Of a DNA stretch of 64,000 bases, positions 17,492 to 26,182 are shown one piece after another; the first letter of the stretch is position 1; every line of letters starts with the position of its first letter. Source of the DNA: Yinghuangia aomiensis (GTDB lineage Bacteria > Actinomycetota > Actinomycetes > Streptomycetales > Streptomycetaceae); NCBI RefSeq assembly GCF_039542225.1, contig NZ_BAABHS010000001.1, forward strand, positions 499,660 to 563,659, given 5' to 3'. A program made the position numbers and the translations under genes. The notes beneath the pieces are model-generated. The model had not been told where the DNA came from and searched no databases. It saw only the letters and a program-made list of their open reading frames with translations.

Positions 17492-17995
17492 GAGCGTGTC
17501 CTTCCCCACCCCACGACGCCGCGGGACCAGCGGCGTGCCACAGCATCGCAGCCGTCCCCCGCGCGGCGGGCCGAAACAGTCGAGTCCACCACCGCAGGCC
17601 ACGCCCTGCGCAGGCAGGTCGAAGAACTCTGGGTCCGCCTGGAGGGCTCCGCCGCAGGGACTTCACCGACGCCGAACCCGACCAACCTCGCCGCCCCCGC
17701 CGGCTGCCCCACGACACAACCCCACGCCCACGCCCGACCAGACGCACGCGTGACGAGGCGGGCCGACGCCTGCGCCGGACCAGGTCACGTGATCCGGGCG
17801 ACCCTCGAGGAACGGCGACGGGCCCGCGGCCGCGGAAGACACGGCCGTCAGGCGCGCGGCCGCTCGGTCAAAGAACGGACGGTGTTGGGGCCGGTCGGCG
17901 GTCCCGGCCGCCGCACTGCGCGGCCGGCCTTCGCGCGCAGTGCGGCCAGGCATCGCCCGTGAAGCACGAGTGCTCTACGGGCGCCTTGGTTCGCC
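17492..17995. other. Gap without a confident gene
   Basis: About 500 bases between two minus-strand genes. A plus-strand stretch near 17575-17700 (reading TVESTTAGHALRRQVEELWVRLEG) has coding-like composition but no start, domain or ribosome-binding site. It may be a relic. A strong hairpin lies at 17910-17946 (listed separately). Confidence 0.5.
17910..17946 (-). terminator. 13-bp perfect stem downstream of the zinc-ribbon gene
   Basis: Positions 17910-17922 (GCCGCACTGCGCG) and 17934-17946 are exact reverse complements with an 11-base loop. It lies 50 bases downstream of the minus-strand gene ending at 17996. A GC-rich stem without a U-tract is common for actinomycete terminators. Confidence 0.65.
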
Positions 17996-18409
17996 CTAGT
18001 TGAAGTAGCTGCCGGCGAGGAGTCCGTCGTAGCCCATGCTGACGATGGCGCTGTCGAGGGTGTCCCAGTAGCGGTCGGGCGGTTCGGGTTCGTCGTCGGG
18101 GGCGGCCAGGGGGGTGGACGGGGTCCATTCGTGGGCGCAGCGGCAGCGGATCCAGGTGTCGCTGGCGTAGGTGATGAGGAGCCAGTCGCGCAGGGCGTGA
18201 CAGCCGGGGCAGACGACCGGGGTGCCGTCGGTGGTGGTGAGCGGGCCGGGGTGCTCGGTGAGCTGGGCGCCGGCCGCGGGGTTGAAGTCTTCGGGCACGT
18301 CCTGCGGATGAGGGTGTGCGTCGGCGCGAGGGATGGGCGACGGGTCCGGACCGCGGCCTTCCGACGGCTCCTGGGCGGGGCCGGAGGGGTCGAACGGGTC
18401 ATCGTGCAT
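17996..18409 (-). CDS. Small zinc-ribbon hypothetical protein
   Basis: A 137-residue acidic protein. The first 55 residues are Pro/Asp-rich and disordered; the centre contains VVCPGCHAL and IRCRCAHEW, a four-cysteine arrangement like a zinc ribbon. The C-terminus (DRYWDTLDSAIVSMGYDGLLAG) looks globular. GAGGA eight bases before the ATG at 18409 fixes the start. I do not recognise the family. A DNA- or RNA-associated role would fit the zinc ribbon but is not shown. Confidence 0.7.
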   Translation of the reverse strand: MHDDPFDPSGPAQEPSEGRGPDPSPIPRADAHPHPQDVPEDFNPAAGAQLTEHPGPLTTTDGTPVVCPGCHALRDWLLITYASDTWIRCRCAHEWTPSTPLAAPDDEPEPPDRYWDTLDSAIVSMGYDGLLAGSYFN

Positions 18410-18968
18410 GGGCGGGTCCTCGCTGTCGACGATGGGGGGACGGACACCATGCCGCGCCGCGGTGCACACAGTCCAGGCGGAATCCGGCAGTCCCCGAGTC
18501 CTTTGCGAACACACAAGGACGCATGCCAGATCAGGCCGCGGACGCGCTCGGCCGCGGATGGAACTTCGGTTTCGGCGCTGCAAAACCGGGGCCTCGTTGG
18601 GTGCCCGGGAAGGACGGCGCGTAGAACTTCGTGCACACCGGTGGATCTCGTACCTGGGTGCCGGTCACGCTGGAGCAGCAAGAACGGGAGCAGGTGCTCT
18701 GCGTCGTGCATCGGGCTTGCAGGCTCGGTTTCCCCCACGGCCCGGGCTGGACAGGGCAGCCGGTGCTGGCGGCGCCGGCTGCCTACGACTTCGCCAGCTG
18801 GAGGACTTCAGGTATGACCGACTCCAAGCGCCCCGTGCCGCAGCGTGAGGTGCCCCCGAATCCCGCAATCAGGCGCGATGCTCGGACGGGCCCGAGCACC
18901 AGGCAGCAGCCGACCTGGTTCTCCTATTTGATGTGCGGTGGTTACGGCTGGGTTAAGCGGCACGGGAG
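18410..18968. other. Gap without a confident gene
   Basis: About 560 bases. It should hold the promoter of the zinc-ribbon gene. Several overlapping frames are open on the plus strand, but none has a domain, a ribosome-binding site or consistent codon bias. Nothing else is evident. Confidence 0.5.
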
Positions 18969-19547
18969 TTGACCGGACCCGCGAGCGGGGAATTCCGACT
19001 CAAACGGCTCCGTGCCGTTTCAGGACGGCATGCCGAGTCGGCCATGTGCGGGAAGGACGCCGAAAGGGCGGTCAGTCTGGATGCCCAGGTGGATGATGTG
19101 CTCGCTGCGGAGCTCATTCGACGTGCAGCCGAGGACCAAGCCGCACGCGAAACGTCTATGGAGACCGGCGACGCCGACGCGATGACGCGGGTGGACGCGG
19201 AGAACTCGGAAGGGGCGCATTGTGCGTGGTTGCTGGCTCAGCACGCTGACCGTGCACCGCAGTTCCAGAAGCAGGTTCTCACCCTCCTTGAAGCCGCCGT
19301 TGCAGCCGGCGACGCCGCGCAGCGCGAACTCGCCTATCTGACCAATCGCGTGTTGGTCGCGGATGTGCATGTTGACCGAACGAAGTCGCCGACGGTGCGC
19401 CTGAAAACGTGCCTTCCGGGGAGGTGGTGGGGTAAGTCGCGCGGGGTTCACGCCGCTTCGCCGAGGAGGCATCGGCCCCGGGACACGTTCGACGCGCTCG
19501 GTCGTGCCCCACCGGCGCGCTCAGTGGGGCCGGAGGTGTTCGGGTAG
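18969..19547 (+). pseudogene. Remnant of a DUF6624-type gene
   Basis: The frame contains LAAELIRRAAEDQAARE, then VDAENSEGAHCAWLLAQHADRAPQFQKQ, LEAAVAAGDA and LAYLTNRVLV. These are pieces of the DUF6624 family, in which VDxxN is normally separated from the xAxxAAWLLxQHAD segment by about 20 residues. Here those residues are missing and the usual C-terminal ending is replaced by unrelated sequence from about 19370. The start region is also unsupported. I read it as an internally deleted, decayed gene of unknown original function. Confidence 0.5.
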
Positions 19548-20822
19548 GTTTTCCGATCCGACCAGGACCAGACGGAAGCGCTGGTTCAGACCGCCGTGGC
19601 TGGTGTACTGGTTGATCGGCGTGTGGTCGTCGGGATTGGCGCCCTGTACATCCAGGCACTTGCCGGCGAACGTCCTGATCTCGAACAGCCCTCGGCCGAC
19701 CGGGTGAAGGGTGAACCGCTGGTTCGGCCCGCCGTGCCTGGTGTATTGAACGATCCGCGTGCGGTCCTTGGTGCTGGCGCCATGTACATCCAGGCACTTG
19801 CCGACGAACGTCCTGATCTCATAAAGGCCTTGACCGAGCGGGTGGAGAGTGAACTGCTGGTTCGCCCGCCCGTGGCACCCGTACTGGACAATCCGCGTGT
19901 GGTCCTCGGTGCTGGCGCCCCACACGTCCAGGCACTTGCCGGCGAACGTCCAGATGTAGAACGGGCCCAAAGGAGCCGCGTCGAGCCGTCGTAGCGCACG
20001 AGCCAGCTCGGTGGCGTTCAGGTACCGCTGATCGGGGTCTTTGTTCAGCAGGGTCAACACGAGGTCGTCCCACGCGGGCGGGATGCCTGCGGACACCGAG
20101 TTGGGCGCGGGCGGTTCCTGGGTGAGGTGCGCGGACAGGTGGCCCATCGTGTCGGGGGCTTGGAAGGGCGGCTGACCGGTGATCAGCTCGAAGAGGAGGC
20201 AGCCGAGGGAGTACAGGTCGCTGCGTGGCTCCGGAAAGCCGCGTGCCTGCTCGGGGGCCATGTAGGCGGGGGTGCCCACGATGAAACCGGTCTGGGTGAG
20301 CTGGTCCGCGGTCGCTGTGGGGTGGTGGTCGGCGGCTCGCGCGACGCCGAAGTCGAGGACCTTTACGGTGCCGGACGGCGTGACGACGATGTTGGACGGC
20401 TTGACGTCCCGGTGCATGATCCCAGCGCCGTGTGCCTCGGCGAGGGCTTCGGAGATCTGTGCGCCCCACCGGGCCGCGTCCGGCAAGGCGACGGCGCCCC
20501 GGCTCAGCACGTCGTTCAGGGGCTCGCCGTGGACCAGCTCCATCACCAGGAAGGGGACCTGATCGTCTCCGGCACCGGTCTCGCCGAGGTCGTGGACCGT
20601 CACGATGCCGGGGTGCTGGAGCCGGGCGGTCAGCCGTGCCTCACGCAGGAACCTGGCGCGCGCCTGAACGCCGCGGTGTCCGCCGCCGGCGAGCTTGGAG
20701 ACCAGTTTCACCGCGACGGAGCGACCCAGCGTCTCGTCCTGCGCCTCCCAGACCTCCCCCATCCCACCCTCGCCGAGCTGCCGCACCAACCGGTAGCGGC
20801 CTGCCAGGAGTTGGTCCTGCAC
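19521..20822 (-). CDS. Ser/Thr protein kinase with C-terminal ricin-type lectin domain
   Basis: A 433-residue Hanks-type kinase. Residues about 8-280 carry the ATP loop GEGGMGEVWEA, the invariant Lys in VAVKLV, catalytic HRDVKPSN, DFG in KVLDFGVA and the APE motif in YMAPEQA. The C-terminal 130 residues hold three repeats of GKCLDVxGA...QY...NQxF, a ricin B beta-trefoil. Unlike receptor PknB-type kinases, no transmembrane helix lies between the two, so the lectin domain would be cytoplasmic or the protein is released differently. GTG 20822 is preferred because GGGGGAGG lies seven bases upstream. Confidence 0.88.
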   Translation of the reverse strand: MQDQLLAGRYRLVRQLGEGGMGEVWEAQDETLGRSVAVKLVSKLAGGGHRGVQARARFLREARLTARLQHPGIVTVHDLGETGAGDDQVPFLVMELVHGEPLNDVLSRGAVALPDAARWGAQISEALAEAHGAGIMHRDVKPSNIVVTPSGTVKVLDFGVARAADHHPTATADQLTQTGFIVGTPAYMAPEQARGFPEPRSDLYSLGCLLFELITGQPPFQAPDTMGHLSAHLTQEPPAPNSVSAGIPPAWDDLVLTLLNKDPDQRYLNATELARALRRLDAAPLGPFYIWTFAGKCLDVWGASTEDHTRIVQYGCHGRANQQFTLHPLGQGLYEIRTFVGKCLDVHGASTKDRTRIVQYTRHGGPNQRFTLHPVGRGLFEIRTFAGKCLDVQGANPDDHTPINQYTSHGGLNQRFRLVLVGSENLPEHLRPH

Positions 20823-21281
20823 AGCCAAACCTCCCCCGTCTCGGACATTCCCTGCGTCTCCCGCGACACGGCACAACGCGCCCGCGCACCACCCTGCGTG
20901 ACGACTGTAGCGCCGAACGCCCCTGAGAATGACCTTGGTTGCCGCACCGCGCGGTCGAATGTGCTTCCACCACACGCAGGCCCCAACCCGTCAACGCGAA
21001 AAGCCGAGCATTAGGCCCCTGCTGCCCGGTGCTGATTCGGAGAAGGCGACCCCAGCTGAATGGGACGCAGTAGCTCGACGATGCCGACGGCGGGCTGCGC
21101 CCCCGGCCAGCAGCCGACCCTGACCGTCTCGACGAACGGCGCGCGGCCATGGGGATGGAGTCAGCGGCGGACTACGACCGGCGCATGCACGAGGTGTACC
21201 GCGGCCGTTGAGACCTCCGAGTACGTCGCCTTTTGACGGCCCGCTCTGTCGATGGGGTCGCTCGTTGTGGGCGGTTGGCCG
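20823..21281. other. Gap without a confident gene
   Basis: About 460 bases between two minus-strand genes: upstream of the kinase and downstream of the relaxase. It probably contains the kinase promoter. No domain-bearing frame, repeat or clear terminator was found. Confidence 0.5.
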
Positions 21282-23114
21282 TCACGGGCGGTGCCGGATG
21301 TCCGTATCGGTCGCTGCTTGCGCGGCGGGGCGACCGATCGCTGCCGCTCGGGAGTGACCCTGCGCCGGCTTGGTGGTTGTGTTCAGGGCACTCGGGGTGG
21401 GGAGTTCGGCGAGGCGCCGGATGCGCCAGGCGGTGACGTGGGCGGGGTCGGTGGCGGTGTGGAGTTCGCGGCTGCTTACCGCTTGGCGGAGGAGAGCGTC
21501 CGGGTCGTGGCCGGCGTGTGCGGCCTGGTCGAGCGTGGCGGTCAGTAGATCCATGCCGGTGGGGCTGATTTTGTGGTGCAGGGCGTCGGGCAGGGCGCGG
21601 AGCGCGGCCGCGGTGTGCCGGTGTCGGGCGTCGGCGGGGAGGTTGCGCGCGGCGGCGGCGAGGTGAGCGACCGGGGCGGACTGGCGGTAGGCGTTCCAAA
21701 GGTGGTCGGCAGCCTGGCGGGCTGCGGCGGCTTGCTGGCGGTGGCCTTGGGCGGCGTGCCAGCGACCGGCGGCGATGACGGCGACGACAAGGGTGGCGAG
21801 GACGGTGCCGAGGGCACCGCCGTCCTCGGGTCTGGCCGGCCCCGCGCTGAGGATGTCGCGGGCGGCGCGGCGTAGGGCGCGTTGGTCGGCGTTGGCGGCG
21901 CGGATCTGGGAGCGGGCGGCGCGTTCGTAGGTCCTGGCGGCTTCCTTGAGTTGCTGGCGCAGGAGTGGTTCGTGGTGGCCTTCGGCGAGGGCTTCGAGGA
22001 CCTCGTGGATGCCGGCCGTCGCGGCGGCTGCCCGTTGCCGGCGTGCTGAGTCGGAGGCAGCGGATCGGGTCCTGTCCGGGCCGGGTAGGAAGTCCGGTTC
22101 GGGTTCCGGGGTGTCGAGAAGGTCGTGGGCCTGGTCGAGGGAGTCGGCGGCCGCGTGGCGGGCGCGTCCGGCGCGGGACGACCGTGTAGTCGGCCTGCGG
22201 CCGCCGGGGCGCCGTGTGGTGCCGTGTGCCGTGTCCTCGGTGCCGACCGCTGAGCTGTCGAGGACGGTGGGGTCGGCGTCGGCAAAGCGGCGGCGCAGCT
22301 TCGGGAGTGAGAGGTCGCCGGCGAGCGTGGACCCGGCGAACCAGACCTGGCCGCCGGCCTTGTTGCGGTCCCCGAGCTTGCCGACCGCGTATCCGATGAT
22401 GTCGCCGGAAGGGGCGGTGCGCTGCTTGACGAGCAGGCCCGCACGATGCAGGCGGGCGAAGAACTCGCGTTCGGTTGCAGCCCCGGTGGCAGCCAGGCGT
22501 ACAGCGGCGTGGAGTTCCTCGCGCGGGGTGAGTGCGGTGCCGGTGCGTTCGGCTTTGAACTGCTCGGCGCTGCTGGGGCGTCTTGCGGCGGTGCCGTCGC
22601 CAGGGTTGAGCTGCCGTAGTCCGAACTCCTTCTCGATCTTCCGGCATTCGGCTTGGGCCTTGCGGCGGTCGTTGTCGATGGTGCCGACGGTCAGGTTCGC
22701 ACGGACGCGGGTGACGACGATGTGGATGTGGTCCTCGGCGTGGCGGACGGCGATCCACCGACAGCGGTTCGGTTCGTCCTCGTTGGCGAGACCAACCGCG
22801 TGGACGATGCGTTGTGCGACCGTGGCCCATTCGTCGTCCGTGAGAGTGCGGTCGCCCGGGGCGGTGCGGACCGGGCAGTGCCACACGTGACCCTTGGGTA
22901 GTCGGCGTCCGCTTTGTTGGCGTTGCGCGACGTGGAGGTCGAGGGCGTCCGCGACCTGGTCGAGGGTGACGCCGGGGTGGCGTCCGGGGTCGGGGGTGAA
23001 GCCGTCCCAGGACGCCACGATGTGCGGGTCGGTGTGTTCGTCGCGGTGTCCGGGACCGTAGAGGTATTCCAGGAGTCCGCGGACGCGGTCGCCTTTGCTG
23101 ATGTCCGGGACCAC
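21282..23114 (-). CDS. MobA/VirD2-type relaxase
   Basis: A 610-residue conjugative relaxase that should nick and covalently hold DNA at the transfer origin. The metal-binding His motif is DHIHIVV near residue 130, within the relaxase domain of the first 250 residues (GHVWHCPVRTAPGDR, EWATVAQRIVHAVGL). An N-terminal Tyr in LEYLYGPGH (about residue 18) is a candidate nucleophile. The C-terminal half is helical and Ala/Arg-rich. The GTG at 23114 lies four bases after the MobC stop. No helicase domain is seen, so a separate coupling protein is expected outside the window. Confidence 0.87.
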   Translation of the reverse strand: MVPDISKGDRVRGLLEYLYGPGHRDEHTDPHIVASWDGFTPDPGRHPGVTLDQVADALDLHVAQRQQSGRRLPKGHVWHCPVRTAPGDRTLTDDEWATVAQRIVHAVGLANEDEPNRCRWIAVRHAEDHIHIVVTRVRANLTVGTIDNDRRKAQAECRKIEKEFGLRQLNPGDGTAARRPSSAEQFKAERTGTALTPREELHAAVRLAATGAATEREFFARLHRAGLLVKQRTAPSGDIIGYAVGKLGDRNKAGGQVWFAGSTLAGDLSLPKLRRRFADADPTVLDSSAVGTEDTAHGTTRRPGGRRPTTRSSRAGRARHAAADSLDQAHDLLDTPEPEPDFLPGPDRTRSAASDSARRQRAAAATAGIHEVLEALAEGHHEPLLRQQLKEAARTYERAARSQIRAANADQRALRRAARDILSAGPARPEDGGALGTVLATLVVAVIAAGRWHAAQGHRQQAAAARQAADHLWNAYRQSAPVAHLAAAARNLPADARHRHTAAALRALPDALHHKISPTGMDLLTATLDQAAHAGHDPDALLRQAVSSRELHTATDPAHVTAWRIRRLAELPTPSALNTTTKPAQGHSRAAAIGRPAAQAATDTDIRHRP

Positions 23115-23117
23115 GGT

Positions 23118-23945
23118 TCACCGCCGTGCGATCCGCAGAGCTGCGGAGTCCACGGATGCGATTGCGGACGCCAGTTGGTTGCGGAGCGCGTCGAGTCCGC
23201 GGAGCGTGGCGTCCGCGTCCGGGAGGAGTCCGGGATCCAGGAGTCCGGAGTTGAGGACGCGGGCGACCTGGTTGAGGTTCGTTCCGACCCGCGTGAGTGC
23301 GGTCCGCGAGGCCGCGAGTTCCGCGACGGCCTCGTCGTTCGCGGACTCCGCCATCACGGTCACCAGGGCGACGCCGAGTCCGGGATGCGTGTCGTGGATC
23401 CGGGCGGCGGCGACCAGCAGCCGCGCCGAGAATCCGGCCGGGGTCAGACCGGCGTGCACGGCGGCGTCGCGGACGGCGGCGAACTGGTCGGGCAGCAGGT
23501 AGGCGCACACACGGTGGCGGCTGTGCTCGGGCTGGTACTGGCGCCGCCGCCGCGGCGCTGCGGGCGTGGTGGGCGGCTGGGTGGTGTGCGCGTGGGCGGC
23601 GGCGACGAGGAGGCGGTGCGCGAAGTCTGCGGGACGCAGCTGCTGACGCGCGGCAGCGGCAGCAACAGCGGCATGCTCGGCGGCGGTCAGACGTGCGCAT
23701 ACACGGCGCTTGGCGCTGCTGGAGTCGCGCGCGTCGGCGGCAGCATCTCCCCCTCCCGGCGCCTCCGCCGGCCCCTGCTGCGGCCCCCCGGCCGAAGCGG
23801 GGCACCCGTCTCCCGCGCACCCCCGGGCGTGGGCAAGCGTCGTTGGGATCCCGACGGGATCCCAACGAGATAGCTTGCTCCGCTGCGGGCCGTAGCTGCT
23901 CGGCTGCCTTTCGTCACGCGACGGGTACGTTTCGGCGGCGGTCAC
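23118..23945 (-). CDS. MobC-like relaxosome accessory protein
   Basis: A 275-residue protein. Its C-terminal part (LAASRTALTRVGTNLNQVARVLN...LDALRNQL) matches the MobC relaxosome family that helps the relaxase open the nic region. The middle contains two ribbon-helix-helix-like repeats (RRVCARLTAAEHAAVAAAA and HRVCAYLLPDQFAAVRDAA), an unusual internal duplication. GTG 23945 overlaps the preceding stop as GTGA and no other start lies before the first repeat, so the start is well supported. The first 80 codons span a palindrome that could be part of the transfer origin. Confidence 0.82.
   Translation of the reverse strand: MTAAETYPSRDERQPSSYGPQRSKLSRWDPVGIPTTLAHARGCAGDGCPASAGGPQQGPAEAPGGGDAAADARDSSSAKRRVCARLTAAEHAAVAAAAARQQLRPADFAHRLLVAAAHAHTTQPPTTPAAPRRRRQYQPEHSRHRVCAYLLPDQFAAVRDAAVHAGLTPAGFSARLLVAAARIHDTHPGLGVALVTVMAESANDEAVAELAASRTALTRVGTNLNQVARVLNSGLLDPGLLPDADATLRGLDALRNQLASAIASVDSAALRIARR
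23841..23867. repeat. 27-bp near-perfect palindrome, candidate oriT element
   Basis: Positions 23841-23853 (CGTTGGGATCCCG) and 23855-23867 are exact reverse complements around one A. It lies inside the 5' part of mobC, just upstream of the relaxase gene. Mobilisation systems often keep an inverted repeat next to the nic site beside mobC, so this is a candidate part of the transfer origin or a MobC operator. Confidence 0.6.
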
Positions 23946-24184
23946 GCGACGGTCCGGGTGGCGACGGTGCGGTCGACGGCGTGCTGGAACTCGGCGACGA
24001 ACGCGAGCGCATCGGCGCCGGTCGGCAGCGGCTCGGGCTCGCTCGGGTAGTCGCGTCGGATCATCCAGCCGTCGTCGTCGGTCTTCCACGCGGCCTGGAT
24101 GAGGCCGTTCACGACAAGGGTGATCAGCCAGGCTTCCACCACGGCGGCGGTCGTTTCGGCGCTGTCGATGAGGGGCTGGTTCAT
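23942..24184 (-). CDS. Small hypothetical protein
   Basis: An 80-residue acidic protein (EAWLITLVVNGLIQAAWKTDDDGW..FVAEFQHAVDRTVA) with one moderately hydrophobic helix. GGAG eight bases before the ATG at 24184 sets the start. It is coupled to mobC by GTGA and follows the DUF2637 gene. The function is unknown; its position suggests an accessory role in transfer. Confidence 0.65.
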   Translation of the reverse strand: MNQPLIDSAETTAAVVEAWLITLVVNGLIQAAWKTDDDGWMIRRDYPSEPEPLPTGADALAFVAEFQHAVDRTVATRTVA

Positions 24185-24253
24185 GGGTCGCTCCAGTTCA
24201 AGGGGCCGGGCGGGCGGCATGGGTGCCGCCCGCTCGGCGGCGTGGGTGACGGG

Positions 24254-25435
24254 CTAGTTCGGGGCGGTGTCGTCGCGCAGCGCGGCCATGAGGCCGTTGA
24301 TGCGGTCGTTGGAGATCCGGTGGCCATGGGTGCGGATGACCGTCGCGATCTGCTTGCGGCTCAGACGGCCGTCGGGGAGCCGCGGTGCGGTCCGCGCGAG
24401 CGCGATCAGCGTGTCCTCGGAGACCGGTTCGCCGCGCGGAGTTCGCTCGGGACGGGGTCCGGAGTCCCGGCGTCCGGAGACCCGGCGCGTGCGATCGGTC
24501 CGCGCGGACTCCGCCGTCCGCCGATCGGCACGCGAGGATTCTGCCGTCCGCTGCCGCGTTCCGGACTCCGCCGCGCGGTGCGGACCGCGGGGGCCGCGTC
24601 CGCTCCCCGGACGCGACGACGCCGCCGCTTGCATGCGCGGACTCCGCGACCGCGCCCGGACGCGCACCGAGTCCGCTGCAGCGTCCGGACTCGGGCCGGA
24701 GTTCGAGTCCGCTCCGAAGCGCATCGCCGGGGACTCGACCGGCGAGTCCGCGGCCGGGGTGGGCGCGTCCGGATCGGATTCGCGGCTGCTGCCGGCGAGG
24801 ACGCTGTTGCTGCGTGGGGGAAGGTCATCGCCGCCGACCGCGGGGTGCGGTTGCGGTTGGGCGGTGTCGTGCGGGAGCGCCCGGGCGATGTGGCGGTTCG
24901 TGTCGGGGCCAGGGGGCTCGGGCGCGGGCACCGGGGTGAGGTACGGGCCCGTCTCCGTGGGCTGCGGCGCGTGGTGCTCGGTAGGGGTTCCGCCGTCGCG
25001 GGCGAGGACGATGTACAGATGGACGGCGCCGGCGATGGCCAGCGGCGCTGCCATGGACAGGACGCCGACCGCGATGTCGCCCAGGTGCAGGCCGTCGGTC
25101 GGCGTTTGCTGGTTCAGGCGCACGGCGTGCAGGGAGTTCGCCCACACGCTGGTCGCGGTGGCGATGCCGACGAGGGACCAGGCGTAGACGCGGGCCCGCA
25201 GCCGAGCGTCGCGCAGGACCAGCAGTGCGCGGATGCCGTAGGCGATGAACCCGTCGATCAGCAGCGGGAACAGCCACGTGAGCTGGCTGCGGACATGGAT
25301 CGCGCCGGCCATCTGGCGCAGAGCGTCGAAGGACTGGGCGAAGGCCGCGCCGCCGAGCGCGATGATCGCGACCCGGTCCCAGCGGCTGACACGGGTCGGG
25401 GAGCCGGACGCCGGCACACCTACATGCCGCGTCAT
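24254..25435 (-). CDS. DUF2637 membrane protein
   Basis: A 393-residue protein with about four transmembrane helices in residues 20-150 (VAIIALGGAAFAQSF, LTWLFPLLIDGFIAYGIRALL, WSLVGIATATSVWANSLHAV, GVLSMAAPLAIAGAVHLYIVL), typical of DUF2637. These proteins are widespread in actinomycete plasmids and resemble plasmid-spread (Spd) proteins. A long disordered Arg/Ser/Asp region leads to a C-terminal helix-turn-helix-like segment (LSRKQIATVIRTHGHRISNDRINGLM). The ATG at 25435 overlaps the WhiB stop as ATGA. It may link membrane and DNA during transfer, which is inference. Confidence 0.8.
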   Translation of the reverse strand: MTRHVGVPASGSPTRVSRWDRVAIIALGGAAFAQSFDALRQMAGAIHVRSQLTWLFPLLIDGFIAYGIRALLVLRDARLRARVYAWSLVGIATATSVWANSLHAVRLNQQTPTDGLHLGDIAVGVLSMAAPLAIAGAVHLYIVLARDGGTPTEHHAPQPTETGPYLTPVPAPEPPGPDTNRHIARALPHDTAQPQPHPAVGGDDLPPRSNSVLAGSSRESDPDAPTPAADSPVESPAMRFGADSNSGPSPDAAADSVRVRARSRSPRMQAAASSRPGSGRGPRGPHRAAESGTRQRTAESSRADRRTAESARTDRTRRVSGRRDSGPRPERTPRGEPVSEDTLIALARTAPRLPDGRLSRKQIATVIRTHGHRISNDRINGLMAALRDDTAPN

Positions 25436-26064
25436 GCCGCCGCCTGGACGGTCGTTGCACTGGTGCGGCGTGGGAAGTCGAGGACGACTGCACCGTCGGC
25501 GGCTGCGGTCGCCTGCTCCTGTTCGATGGCGCGCAGTTCCGATTCGTCGGGTTCGATGTCTGCGTCGTCGAAGCCGGGTGAAGCCGGTGCCGCTCGGCGC
25601 GGAGTGTCGTGTCCGGTCCGGAGCTTCTTGGCCTGGTCGCGGGTGAGGCCGAGCCGCCAGGCGAGTTCGTCCATAGGCAAGCCGTGGGCGACGAGGTGCT
25701 TGGTGACGGCGGCCTGTTCGCGCGGACTGAGGTGGATGTCCGCACCGCCGAGCGCGGCTTCGACCCGGTCGGCGTCGAACCGTTCCGCGAGGGCTTCGAG
25801 GAGGGGCTGGCGTTCGGCCCAGGTCAGGCCGCCGCGGATGCCGGTGCCGTAGCGCATCCCAGGCTCCTCGACGGCGAGCGCGGCCTCCAGGCAGCGGTCG
25901 CGGACCGGGCACACGCCGCACATCGCCAAGGCTTCGCGGGTGTTGCGGCTCCCGGTGCGTTCGAAGGCATCAGGGTCCGGGGTGTGGCGGCAGGCGGCGT
26001 TGTCGATCCACGTCGAGTTGCCGCGGCGCGGGTAGTCCGCGCGAGGGGCGGTCTGTTCGGGCAT
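25432..26064 (-). CDS. WhiB-family regulator with C-terminal HTH extension
   Basis: A 210-residue WhiB-like iron-sulfur protein. The four cluster ligands are Cys in AACRHTPD and the CGVCPVRDRC cluster, followed by the family's G[I/V]RGGLTWAER turn. WhiB proteins are usually about 80-120 residues; here an extra 100 residues carry a helix-turn-helix-like region (LSPREQAAVTKHLVAHGLPMDELAWRLGLTRDQAKK). It is encoded between the replication-initiator candidate and the DUF2637 gene, so it may control the element's maintenance or transfer genes. Confidence 0.85.
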   Translation of the reverse strand: MPEQTAPRADYPRRGNSTWIDNAACRHTPDPDAFERTGSRNTREALAMCGVCPVRDRCLEAALAVEEPGMRYGTGIRGGLTWAERQPLLEALAERFDADRVEAALGGADIHLSPREQAAVTKHLVAHGLPMDELAWRLGLTRDQAKKLRTGHDTPRRAAPASPGFDDADIEPDESELRAIEQEQATAAADGAVVLDFPRRTSATTVQAAA

Positions 26065-26182
26065 GGCAAGGATCCGTTCTGCGGCGAGGTCGGTCAGGTC
26101 ACCGCCGGGCCAGGGGCAGGGACCGCGTGACCGAGCCGTCGTGGCGCGAGTCGGGGAAGTGGATAGGGGAGCGGTACCGCGG

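Noticed and set aside
19002..19020. 7-bp stem (AAACGGC/GCCGTTT) as a terminator or riboswitch
   Set aside because: Short, lies at the beginning of the DUF6624 remnant frame and has no U-tract or conserved aptamer pattern.
21172..23865. A continuous 897-residue minus-strand frame across the relaxase and mobC region
   Set aside because: It is extremely Arg/Pro-rich, contains no domain and is a GC-rich out-of-frame shadow of the relaxase, which carries real motifs.
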